Assembly (NCBI RefSeq): GCF_000330505.1 | Contig: NW_004443630.1 | Span: 27,445 to 91,444 of the forward strand | Direction of reading: 5' to 3' | DNA: 64,000 nucleotides | DNA from: Entamoeba invadens IP1 | Lineage: Eukaryota; Evosea; Mastigamoebida; Endamoebidae | Shown here: piece after piece, positions 53,325-62,831 of the stretch | Position numbering within the stretch: position 1 is the stretch's first letter | Layout: the number at the start of each line of letters is the position of its first letter | The notes under the pieces: generated by a model | What the model was told of the DNA's origin: nothing | The model's database searches: none | What the model saw: the letters and a program-made list of their open reading frames with translations, nothing else | Made by a program: the position numbers and the translations under genes

Positions 53325-53963
53325 ATGTCATCAAGCGAAGCCAACAAAGTAATCTGCGGCACGCCAAGAAGAAGTTACAACGACCCGAAGTACTTGACTC
53401 AGAAAAAACTTGTTAAGGATCTTGAAACATACCAAGAAGCAGTCTTAGTTGGTCTTCTCAATTCATTCTGCTCTTTCACCATCTCAAGGCCAAGAAAGCA
53501 ATGCAGTGTAGCATTGTCTTCTGCTAAAATCAAGTCAATTCACTTCCCCACAGAGACAATCGAAATTTCAAAACTGGCAGATGAGAAATTTAAACCAATT
53601 TACGAAGAAGAGCTCCGAAAGGGTGTTGCGAAGCCAACGGCGTTCAGAAGATATGAAAAGAACAAAAGAATATTTATTCATAATTTGCTCTTTGATATTG
53701 CCCTTGAGCTTGGATTCTTCTTCGACTCGAAACTCTCGCGAAAGTCGGCAAAGACATATTCAATTGAAAGAATCGAACGGATTTATTACATGGGAAAGCT
53801 TGTATTTTCACTTGACCAGATGGTTGTCAAAGGAAGTATGATCAACAGTTATCTTTACGATTTGGTCAGCTTTGGGATGAGCCAAACAATACCCGTCTTC
53901 GATGACGGTGTCCAAGGCCTCCTGAACGAACAGTCAAAACATCAACAACCTGTAACTTTGTAA
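53325..53963 (+). CDS. Conserved-looking hypothetical protein
   Basis: Protein of 212 residues from the ATG at 53325; a TTG three bases upstream is rejected. It is soluble, Ser/Lys/Arg-rich at both ends, with a helical centre (F-I-H-N-L-L-F-D-I-A-L-E-L-G-F-F-F-D). No signal peptide, membrane segment or recognised domain. Codon use and the single intact frame make it a credible gene. I cannot assign a function. Confidence 0.65.
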   Translation: MSSSEANKVICGTPRRSYNDPKYLTQKKLVKDLETYQEAVLVGLLNSFCSFTISRPRKQCSVALSSAKIKSIHFPTETIEISKLADEKFKPIYEEELRKGVAKPTAFRRYEKNKRIFIHNLLFDIALELGFFFDSKLSRKSAKTYSIERIERIYYMGKLVFSLDQMVVKGSMINSYLYDLVSFGMSQTIPVFDDGVQGLLNEQSKHQQPVTL

Positions 53964-54623
53964 AAAGAAATTGTCTCTTTAGGTGAATTTAACCTTTTTG
54001 TATTTTTTGGTAGCTTTTTTTCAAAATAGTTTTACAAAAAATATGTGCAATATATCGGGCTATATTCCATAATAAGATACCTTTTTCGATTTAAAAAATG
54101 GGTGTTTTTTCCTTTTAAAAAACATGCCTTTTTGGAAGCATGGACTAACTTTATTTGGCAAGTTCGTGTTGTCAATAAACTTTTTAATAACTCTTTTTTC
54201 TTTATCGAATTTATCGGTAAACTTTTATTGTTTTTGTTCTGTTCCATTGATATTACGATGTAATAATTAAATATCCTTCTTATTGGAGTTATTTTCGGGA
54301 TGTTTTTTTTCTTCGGCATTTGAGACATTGTATCATTTTTGGAAAAAACAAAGTCAAAAACATGTTCCTCTTTTTCAAAAATTGGAACAGAACTTCAGAA
54401 CTGAAAATATAATAATATCTTTGGATTCTATTTGTATTTTTGTTATTACCAAGAAAAACTGGTCTAAATTTATTTTGGGTCATTTTACAAATAAATGCGA
54501 CCTTATTGTTCTAATGATTTAATTTTAAATACACCTGCTTTTTATTATCTTCAAAAAACTTGTTTATAGAAAGCAAGTGAATAACTTTCCATGTTTTTAG
54601 GTTTTTTACCCCTTCGAAGTCCA
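53964..54623. other. AT-rich intergenic region
   Basis: About 660 bases. Two open frames (54045-54263 and 54283-54522) are Phe/Lys-rich and not convincing. Together with the relic at 54624-54851 this may be a decayed gene, but I cannot show it. Confidence 0.4.
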
Positions 54624-54851
54624 TCAACAAAACTTCTTCTTGACATGCAATTTTTGTTCTTTTTCATGTTTCATTTGGAATGAACCATCAGACATACCAA
54701 TAGCACTACCAGTTGTGAGTAACTTCAATTCAGTATCGTAATAACAGTTCACTTTTTCGTGTTTTCCTTTCTTAATTTTTGTTTTGCCTTTTTGGCTTTT
54801 TTGAAGTGAACTTCCAACAGTCTCACTAGTGTTGTTTTTGTTTATTAATAT
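54624..54851 (-). pseudogene. Open coding-like fragment without a start, probable gene relic
   Basis: A minus-strand frame of 75 codons is open from just after a TAG (54852-54854) to TGA at 54624-54626. It has ordinary amino-acid composition (many Lys, Gly, Ser and Thr, with a run K-V-N-C-Y-Y-D-T-E-L-K-L-L-T-T-G-S-A-I-G), unlike the Phe/Ile/Tyr strings of noncoding DNA here. It starts right after a possible TAG acceptor, so it could be a last exon whose first exon I cannot find, or a truncated relic. No family was recognised. Confidence 0.4.
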
Positions 54852-55017
54852 CTACTAATGACTTGCAACTTATTATCGTTGAACAAGAACCAATAAATAT
54901 ATTCCAAATTTATTCCACGAATTGTAAGAGCAATTACAAAAAACTGAATTATTGAATTATATTTGAATATTATTCATTCAAAATCTATTTACTAAATAAC
55001 TAAAAATGAAAACTGAT
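54852..55017. other. Short AT-rich spacer
   Basis: The 3' flank of the aldose epimerase gene. Nothing further is seen. Confidence 0.4.
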
Positions 55018-56028
55018 TTATTCAAAAGAATAAATGCACTTGTGTTCATACTTCGCACCGGGTGCAAGTACTACCGATGGAAACTCTTCGTGGTGTGGTG
55101 AGTCTGGGTAGTTTTGCGTCTCGAGACACACTGCTGTTCTGATCTCGAAATTCTCGGGCATGAAGTTATCTGTGTACAACTGTACACCGGGTTGAGTAGT
55201 GTATACCTTCAGTACGATACCAGATACATCTCCAACCAACTTCGCCGCAAACCCGCATTCCCCGCACTTCTGTTTCTTGAGGACATAGCAGTGGTCATAC
55301 CCCGATGCCAACTTGAGTTGTTCATGTTCCTTGTGGATATCTTGTCCTATTTTTTTTTCTTCGTTGAAGTCGAATATCTTGTCCTCTGCGACCTTGACAA
55401 ACTCACCAGTTGGGACAAATTCGGGTGTTAATGGAAGATACTCATCCGACTGAATTTGGAGTACATGGCCGTCTATATTACCGCTTCCATTCATATTCAA
55501 GTACGAGTGGTTGGCCATATTAATCACGGTCTTCTTATCAGTTGTCGCCTCAAACTTCATTTCAAGAGTTTTGCCAGTCAAAGTGTAAGTCACTTTAGCC
55601 TCGACTGTCCCAGGAAACCCATTGCTTCCATCTTCATCCGTCAATGCAAGCTGTATTGAATTTTCGCTCTGGGCGACTACCTGGAAGACCTTCTTGTCAA
55701 ACCCAACACCTCCATGAAGACAATTGATTCCATTATTAATAGGCAATGTGTACGTTATGCCATCTATTTTAAGGTCCCCCTTATATATACGATTGGCGTA
55801 TCTCCCTATGATAGCTCCGAAGCAATTGTCTGTCGATAAGTACCCATCGAGAGTTTTATACCCAATTTCGACGTCTACTGGCTTACCGTCTTTGCCTTTG
55901 ACAATGATGTTGACTAAACGACACCCATAGTTGGTCAGTCCAACAGACATTTCCGAATTTTGCAGCACAAAGAAATCGACTTGTCGTCCATTGAGCACTC
56001 TTTGAAAATCTTCTCGTTTGCTTAACAT
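55018..56028 (-). CDS. galM: Aldose 1-epimerase (mutarotase)
   Basis: Interconverts alpha and beta anomers of hexoses, delivering alpha-galactose to galactokinase. It has 336 residues in one exon, the normal length. Family marks: L-T-N-Y-G-C-R-L, the sugar-binding G-R-Y-A-N-R-I, C-L-H-G-G, the catalytic His in N-H-S-Y-L-N, and the catalytic Glu region C-L-E-T-Q-N-Y-P-D-S-P. All are intact. The gene is divergent from a galactokinase gene 763 bases away, so the first two steps of galactose use lie back to back. No signal peptide, so it is cytosolic. Confidence 0.95.
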   Translation of the reverse strand: MLSKREDFQRVLNGRQVDFFVLQNSEMSVGLTNYGCRLVNIIVKGKDGKPVDVEIGYKTLDGYLSTDNCFGAIIGRYANRIYKGDLKIDGITYTLPINNGINCLHGGVGFDKKVFQVVAQSENSIQLALTDEDGSNGFPGTVEAKVTYTLTGKTLEMKFEATTDKKTVINMANHSYLNMNGSGNIDGHVLQIQSDEYLPLTPEFVPTGEFVKVAEDKIFDFNEEKKIGQDIHKEHEQLKLASGYDHCYVLKKQKCGECGFAAKLVGDVSGIVLKVYTTQPGVQLYTDNFMPENFEIRTAVCLETQNYPDSPHHEEFPSVVLAPGAKYEHKCIYSFE

Positions 56029-56791
56029 TATGTTCTCTTTGATTATTTGAGTTCAACCTCAATCTTATATTGCACCATTATTCGTTTCGTTTATGTTTTT
56101 TCTTTTCAGACATTTACATCAAACTAAACAAACTATGAATAATAATTGATATACTAGTAATATAACAATAACATAAAATATGTTTGTTGTGCGTATATTT
56201 CGTGTATTTCTGACGTTTTTTTTAAAGCAAAAAGAAGAAGGAAAATAAATGATAAATAAGTAAAAAACACTAAAGTAAATTGTTCCAAACATGATTGTCT
56301 CACATTTTGTTTCAAAATAATACTTTTATTATAAAGTACTATATTTATGGTTTTTATGAAAGGAAAAATCCAACAGAAAAAATTGAGACAATTGTGTAAA
56401 TTTGAATTATAGTAAATCATCTAATACAATATTAAAATAATAATAATTAATGATTTGATTAAAAAATTATAATTATTAGTTTTGTCCTCTATTTACTGTT
56501 ATTGTTTTTCTGTTTTACTCACATCAAAGTTATTTCATGCGAAACGGCCGATACATTTTAATGTATGATGTGTTCTTTTCAACAATTTACTCAATCTTCC
56601 TCTTTTTATCTTTTGTATTTCCAAATAATGGTACATGATCATTACTCAAATTTGTTGTGTCTGATCAAATGTTTTAATTTGATTCAACACAAACAAAAGA
56701 AAAACCAAATGAACGAAAAGACCGACCAGCAATTTGAACATTTTTAGTATAAAAAGCTTCACTAAAACTCAAAAAGCATCACTTACATCAA
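56029..56791. promoter_or_regulatory. Divergent galM-galK intergenic region
   Basis: Shared upstream region of the two Leloir-entry genes, 763 bases, with no gene. On the galactokinase side GTATAAAAAG (56747-56756) is a TATA-like box 36 bases before the ATG, and GAACGAAAAG and TTGAACATTT are GAAC boxes upstream of it. On the epimerase side I see no clear TATA box. Co-regulation of the pair is possible but inferred. Confidence 0.5.
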
Positions 56792-57955
56792 ATGGCCTCA
56801 TTAGAAGGAGTTGAAAAATTACACCAAACGACTTACGGAGTCATGCCTGCACACGTCGGCTTTGCTCCCGGTCGAGTCAATATCATTGGCGAACATACAG
56901 ACTACAACAAAGGCTTTGTCCTTCCCATCGCCATCAAGCAAGGAACTTACGTTGCTGTTTCGACAAAGCCTTCGTCGACAGTCAAAATCGAAATCATTTC
57001 CTCGACAACCAAAGAGAAGGTTCTCTTAGACCGTGCAACTATGGACAAATCTGCGCACAAAGGAAAGTGGTACATGTACGTCTACGGTGTCATTGACTTG
57101 TTATTAGGAAAGTCGACTGTTCCAGCACAAGAGTACCAAGTTTCAATAACCGGTGATGTCCCATTGGGCGCTGGGTTGAGCAGTTCTGCTTCAATTGAAG
57201 TAGCTACAGGAGTCACCTTCTGTGAAGTCTTGAAAGTCCCGATGGATGGGAAAGCACTTGGGATGTTATGTGTCGAGGTCGAACATGAATACGCTGGTGT
57301 CATGTGTGGCATTATGGACCAGTTCGCATCACGCCTTTGCAAGAAGCACACCGCTTTGTTGTTGGATTGCAAGACACAAGAGACAACCAACAAACCAGTC
57401 GAGCTTGGTGACTACGTCTTGTTGGTGACCAACTCAAATGCTCCACACAAATTGGAATCTTCACAATACAACGAGAGAGTCGCACAGTGCACTGAAGCAG
57501 TCAAAAAGCTCAACGAAATTTACAAGAAGAACGCAGCATCATTGAGAGAGTATTCCGTGGATGAAGTTAAAGTGCTGGAGGGCGTCTCTGGAAATCGCGC
57601 GAAACACGTCGTTGGAGAAGACCAAAGAGTCATGGACGCTATTGACGCGATGAGCAAAGGTGACGCCGTCGAACTTGGAAAGTTGATGACCGCATCACAT
57701 ATGTCTTTGAAAGATCTCTACGAAGTTTCTAGTAAGGAGCTGGACTACTTGGTCGAGAATGCCATCAAGATTCAGGGGGTTGCGGGTTCAAGACTCACTG
57801 GAGCTGGGTTCGGGGGATGTACTGTCACTTTGATTAAGAAAGAGGCGGTTGAAGAATATGCCAAAATGCTCGAGAACTACAAGAAGGAGTTCAACTTACA
57901 TCCATTCTACTTCGTGCTCGACTACCCAGAGGATGGAGCTAAAATACTCATCTAG
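56792..57955 (+). CDS. galK: Galactokinase
   Basis: Phosphorylates alpha-galactose to galactose 1-phosphate, 387 residues, in the GHMP kinase family. The galactokinase signature G-R-V-N-I-I-G-E-H-T-D-Y-N is at residues about 28-40. The ATP loop P-L-G-A-G-L-S-S-S-A-S-I and the C-terminal G-A-G-F-G-G-C motif are intact. The length equals that of short bacterial-type galactokinases rather than the longer yeast type. It is divergent from the aldose epimerase gene. The start is the first ATG, with a TATA-like box 36 bases before it. Confidence 0.97.
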   Translation: MASLEGVEKLHQTTYGVMPAHVGFAPGRVNIIGEHTDYNKGFVLPIAIKQGTYVAVSTKPSSTVKIEIISSTTKEKVLLDRATMDKSAHKGKWYMYVYGVIDLLLGKSTVPAQEYQVSITGDVPLGAGLSSSASIEVATGVTFCEVLKVPMDGKALGMLCVEVEHEYAGVMCGIMDQFASRLCKKHTALLLDCKTQETTNKPVELGDYVLLVTNSNAPHKLESSQYNERVAQCTEAVKKLNEIYKKNAASLREYSVDEVKVLEGVSGNRAKHVVGEDQRVMDAIDAMSKGDAVELGKLMTASHMSLKDLYEVSSKELDYLVENAIKIQGVAGSRLTGAGFGGCTVTLIKKEAVEEYAKMLENYKKEFNLHPFYFVLDYPEDGAKILI

Positions 57956-58487
57956 AGTAATTCAAATTCCAATCATTTTTGTTGGTAAATATATAAATAT
58001 AAAATGGATCTTCGTTAATTTCTTTGATTATTAATTTATAATAAAGTCTGTTTTATTGTTTGTTATTTCAAATTCAATAATTTCAAATCATAGTAAATTA
58101 ATTTAAAACCATATAAAATTAATTAACGAAAAGCTACTTCCATTGTAATTAACATCAAAAGTAACTCAAGTACTTTTGATGTATAAAAGTATAATAATTT
58201 TTTTTAAATAATTTAACTAATAAAACTTATACCATTGATAATGAATAAAAAGACAAAATTCAAACTTTTTCAAATGTAATTAAACAATTTGAATGCATCG
58301 TATTAATATGATTTTTACTACAACTAATAATATTATAGTAAAAATATCAAAAAGAAATGGTAACATTACCGATACAAATTGTTTGAACCAAAACAATTAA
58401 TATGGTTAAACAATAAGCCCGAAAAAGAGGGAAAATTTAAGAGCCCTTTTTAATAAAGAGGGTTCACTGTCAGATCACCAAATTTCT
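57956..58487. other. AT-rich intergenic region with a perfect hairpin
   Basis: About 530 bases between galactokinase and NMD3. Apart from the hairpin at 58152-58182 nothing is recognised. Confidence 0.5.
58152..58182. repeat. Perfect 12-bp inverted repeat, 7-base loop
   Basis: ACATCAAAAGTA (58152-58163) and TACTTTTGATGT (58171-58182) are perfectly complementary around ACTCAAG. It lies about 200 bases after the galactokinase stop codon and 306 bases before NMD3. It could be a transcript-end structure or the trace of a small insertion. No function is proven. Confidence 0.7.
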
Positions 58488-59762
58488 ATGCAAGCGTCAC
58501 AAGAGCAACCCAAAGAAACACAAATTTTACAAGAATCAGAACAACCAAAAGAAGTCATTGGCACCCCAGTCGAGGTCCAAGCTCAAAAGGCGGAGATGTT
58601 GTGTTGTGTGTGCGGAGCACTTATTGAAGTGAACCCTTCGTGCATGTGTGCCAATTGTATTCAAACCGCCGTTGACATCACTGAAGGTATTCCAAAGCAG
58701 GTCACCATCAGTCAGTGCAAAGGGTGCAAAAAGTTTTTGGCGGGCACCACGTGGTTCTATTGTGAGCCCGAGTCTAAGGAATTGATGACGTACTTAGTGA
58801 AGAGAGTGAAAGGGGTGAACAAATTGAAGTTGTTGAATGCGTCGTACATTTGGACCGAAGAGCACTCCAAACGGCTTAAAATCAAATTGACTGTCGAGAA
58901 GGAAGTCTTCAAGAATACGCTGATTCAACAAGATTTCACTGTCGAGTTTATTGTGGTCAATGCCTTTTGTGACAACTGTCATAAAGTCGAAGCCAAAAAC
59001 ACGTGGCAGAGTGTCGTCCAACTTCGTCAACACTCCGAACACAAAAAGTCGATTGCCACGTTGGAGACTGCAATTTTGAAGGCAAAGGCGCATCAAAATG
59101 CAACTGATGTCAAAGAAATGCCGGATGGTATGGACGTCTTTTTCTCGTCCGTCGACCATGCAAAGAAATTTGTCGAATTTTTACAGACATTAGTCCCATT
59201 GAGGTATCAGCAATCCAAGAAGTTGGTCTCACAAGATGAGCACAAAAACACGTATGATTTCAAGGTCTCCTTTTCAGTTGAAGTTGTTCCTATTTCGCGT
59301 TTGGATTTGGTCTTCTTACCAAAAGTGGTTGTTGCGATGTTGGGAGGGGTTGGCCCATTAATGGTGTGCACACAAGTTGCTGGGACTATTCATTTGAGAG
59401 ATGTGATCAAAGGCACGGAGGTGGAATTATATGCCCACCAATTCTTCCAACACCCATTTAAGACGCTGTGCGATTCAAGAAGATTCTCGCATTATTACAT
59501 TGTCGAGCTCACTCGAGATTTCCAAAACAGAAACAACCCAATCTCTGACGCGCAGATCATTAGAAGTGAGGACTTTGGTGTGACTGAGGATTACATTTAT
59601 GTCAAAACCGTGTTTGGAGACAAACTGAAAGAAGGCGACAATGCGTATGGATACGATTTGATTAATATAAATCCAAACGATGATGAATTTGAAGATTGGC
59701 AAGCAAAGCAAATAGAAAACAAAACAATCCCCGAGGTGATTTTAGTTGAAAGAATTAAGTGA
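58488..59762 (+). CDS. NMD3: NMD3, 60S ribosome export adaptor
   Basis: Adaptor that links late pre-60S subunits to Crm1 for nuclear export, 424 residues. A first zinc pair, C-C-V-C-G, then C-M-C-A-N-C, C-K-G-C and C-D-N-C reproduce the metal-binding pattern of the N-terminal domain. The middle region (T-W-Q-S-V-V-Q-L-R-Q-H, L-D-L-V-F-L-P-K) matches the family. It ends at residue 424, shorter than the usual 500 or more, and lacks an obvious C-terminal leucine-rich nuclear export signal. That end may be divergent or absent. One exon; the first ATG. Confidence 0.9.
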   Translation: MQASQEQPKETQILQESEQPKEVIGTPVEVQAQKAEMLCCVCGALIEVNPSCMCANCIQTAVDITEGIPKQVTISQCKGCKKFLAGTTWFYCEPESKELMTYLVKRVKGVNKLKLLNASYIWTEEHSKRLKIKLTVEKEVFKNTLIQQDFTVEFIVVNAFCDNCHKVEAKNTWQSVVQLRQHSEHKKSIATLETAILKAKAHQNATDVKEMPDGMDVFFSSVDHAKKFVEFLQTLVPLRYQQSKKLVSQDEHKNTYDFKVSFSVEVVPISRLDLVFLPKVVVAMLGGVGPLMVCTQVAGTIHLRDVIKGTEVELYAHQFFQHPFKTLCDSRRFSHYYIVELTRDFQNRNNPISDAQIIRSEDFGVTEDYIYVKTVFGDKLKEGDNAYGYDLININPNDDEFEDWQAKQIENKTIPEVILVERIK

Positions 59763-59927
59763 TTGTCTTTTTATTATTAATAGTAAAACGATTGATTCAA
59801 ATTGGTAGGTATTTGAATCAATCAATCAGTAACTGTTGATTACTTCCTTGTGGTTCTATTATTCTTGTATATGCCAGTTATTATTATTGATAACTATTCG
59901 TAAAACAAACTCTTGAAAAACTTCGAC

Positions 59928-62831
59928 TTAGTTAATTCTGAACACAATACATGTGATGTTGTCTCCAGACTGTCTCGAATAAGCAATCTCAACAATGATC
60001 TTTGCAATTTCAGAACACGCCATGTTCTGGTTCGCAACACATAGCAATGCAACTTCTTGATTCGACATGACATCCCACACACCATCACAAGCTAGCACTA
60101 AAAATCTGTCAGTTGGCCCTCTTTTCACTGTGAAATAGTCTGGAACGCATGACACCATACCTTCACAATGGACATCACCAATGGCTCGGGACACGCCAAT
60201 GTATCCATTCAATTTCCCAGAGTCAGTCACATAATTACCCTCCTTTTTAACACGAAGCCTTTCTTCAGGCATAATCGGTTTGTGGTCGACAGTTAGAGCC
60301 TTTCCAACAACCTGTGTATCTTCTTCAATTTGACACATCGATTTTTTGACTATGCTATGTCGCGTTACAGCAGCTCCCTGTGACTGGCCGAGTTTTCTGA
60401 TCTTTGACACAAGAGACAAGTTCTTTTTGTGGGGTTCTCTGTCCGACTTATCGACGTCGTCATCTTCGTCGTCATCTTCGTCCCAACTCTTCGACGAACT
60501 TTTTGAAGAACTTTTGTCCTTGGACTCTTGACTAACTATTTTCGAAAATGACGTATAAACGTCTTTGACATTTTCAACTGGGCTGATCGTTTTTCCTTCT
60601 TTCGTCTTAGCAGTTTGGGCCTTTGCCATCTTTTCTCTCATTTCTTTACACTCTAACACTCGATCAACGTTCGAGTCTTGAACGACAACACAACGTGAGT
60701 CTCCTATATTCATGATATAATAGACGTCGTCATAGACAACAACAGCGACTGCTGTTGTCCCGTCTGTCAGTTTTTCGGCTGTGAGTTGTTTGTTTGTTTC
60801 TTTAATGCACCCCTCCATTATTTGTATGAACTCCGACTCATTGATTACACGACGGTAGAGAACTATCTGTTCTGCAATCTTCTTCCCAAAGTAGTAACTT
60901 CCCTTATCTCCACCGTGGCCATCAAAAAGGCCAATGAAGTGGCCTTTTGTTCCAAACGCAGATTTATATGTCAAGTCATTGTCTTGCATACTTGATCTTC
61001 TTCCACACGTTCCAAACGTGCCAATATCAATGTTCTCTTGTGTCGGTTCGACTGCATTGACGAGATTTTTCACATTCAACTTCTTCTTACACTCAACTAC
61101 TGGACTTCCCTTCTCTGAAGAATAGATGGAAAACGTGATATACGCCTCACTCTTCACTTCGGGAAACTTCTTAATTTTGTATCCAGTTGCATAGATGTTC
61201 TTCATGCCAGTTAGCAAACATAAGTTCGCAATGTCTTTGTCATCAAAAGAAAGGGAGTTGTGACTGATGTTCAGCTCGTTCAACGAATCAACACCAACAG
61301 AGAGTTCCCTTATGTTGTTATAACTTGCATCGATCTGGAATAACTGACTCACAATTTTTCTGTCATCCTTCTTGATCTTTAGCTCTTCCAAGTCGTTGAA
61401 CGCGACATTCACAAATCGCAATTTCTTTGATTTGAAAAGGCCATTTGGAAGGAATGCAAGTTTATTGAATGGGGCGTAGAACTGTTGGAGGTTCGGCATG
61501 TCTTCAAATTCGATTTCTCGCAGCATATTAAACCCACATTCCAGTATTTCAAGATTCTTAGTGTTCACAAAGATCAATGGGTCGATTTTTCGCAACTGAC
61601 ATCCATTGCACGAGAATTGTCTCAACTTCGTCAAAGTGTTCATATTCTGTGGTAATGCCGAGAGTGGGTTGTATGAGACGTTGAGTGTCAAAAGCGCCGT
61701 GTTCACCCGTAAAGCAGTCAATTTGTTGTTTCCAACGATTGCACGTGAAATAGAGTACTTCTCGAGTACGTCCAACTCAGACAGCTTATTATAATCCACT
61801 TCCAATGAATCTTTCTTGTACCCCTCAGGTAGTGAGAGTGTTGCAATTTGATTGTTTGAAAAATTGAACCCACACGTTGGCGGTAATTTTGGAAATTCAG
61901 TGAGTTGACAAGAAGATGCAGTGACATTCCCAAGTCCAGTCATTTGAGACATGTCTGGCAAACAAGTCAAGCCTTTGCAGTCATCAAATTTCAAAATTTT
62001 CAACGAAGAAATTGTAGTAATGAGTGGGCTTATACTGCTCAATGGGGGGTTTTCTGAAATCAAAAGTTCCTTCAGACTCACCATCCCCGTGATTTCGTCG
62101 CTGACTGACTTAATTATGTTGTTTGCCAAATTTAAATATGTAAGTTTTGGAAGTGAACATAGTGGGGAAAAGTCGTCGATCTTGTTGAAAGACAAATCAA
62201 GTTCAACCAGTTCTTTGAGAGTCGAAAGAAATTCAAGTCCACTACATATTTCGTTGTCACTGAAATTGATTGTTGTGAGGTTAGTACAATATGAAACAGC
62301 ACAAGGAATGATTGTGAAAAAGTTGTGTCTAAAATCGATCTTACAATGAGTATCATTTTTCAATGTTTATCTTTGACACAAATTAAGGTCTATTTGTGTC
62401 ATTGTTCAAAACAAAAAAAAACAAACGTCTGCTAATTTATTTGAATTTTTAATGTGGTGAATTGTGACCATGTTGTTAGTATGGCAAATAAGTTTCGTGA
62501 GTGATTGCAATTGAGTAAAATGTTTTGGAAGTTTTTCGAATTTACATTGAGAGATGTTCAATTCTTTCATTGCTGTGGCGTAACAAAGTGGTGTGACTGA
62601 AAAAAGTGGGTTATGCTCGATACTCATAAGTGTGAGTTGTGAAAGTGTTAGTTGTGGAAACGTTTCTATGTTGTTGAATGAAAGGTTTAATTCGACAAGG
62701 CTTGAATATTTCAAAATCGCGTTGATATCTTCATGTGATTTACTACGACTTTCTAGCACAGTGAGTTTCTCGCACCCTTCATAGGCGGGCAAGACTGGTA
62801 ATTTTATAACGGCTACCTTTGCACTTGCCAT
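59928..62831 (-). CDS. LRR-PP2C protein phosphatase (two exons)
   Basis: Leucine-rich-repeat phosphatase of about 938 residues, from exons 62831-62427 and 62339-59928 (87-bp intron GTTTGT...AAG). The AAG acceptor is needed because it keeps both the reading frame and the repeat spacing (K-L-A-D joined to I-D-F-R). Residues about 30-510 are LRRs of the L-x-x-L-x-x-x-x-N type. The PP2C domain spans about 590-938: metal-binding Asp in F-D-G-H-G-G, T-T-A-V, G-D-S-R, A-C-D-G-V-W-D and G-D-N-I-T are intact. A Ser/Asp-rich insert of roughly 130 residues breaks the domain between two strands. It resembles PHLPP-type phosphatases. Confidence 0.9.

Noticed and set aside
54045..54522. Two plus-strand frames of 72 and 79 codons.
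   Set aside because: Phe/Lys/Ile-rich with no recognisable pattern; expected by chance in this sequence.
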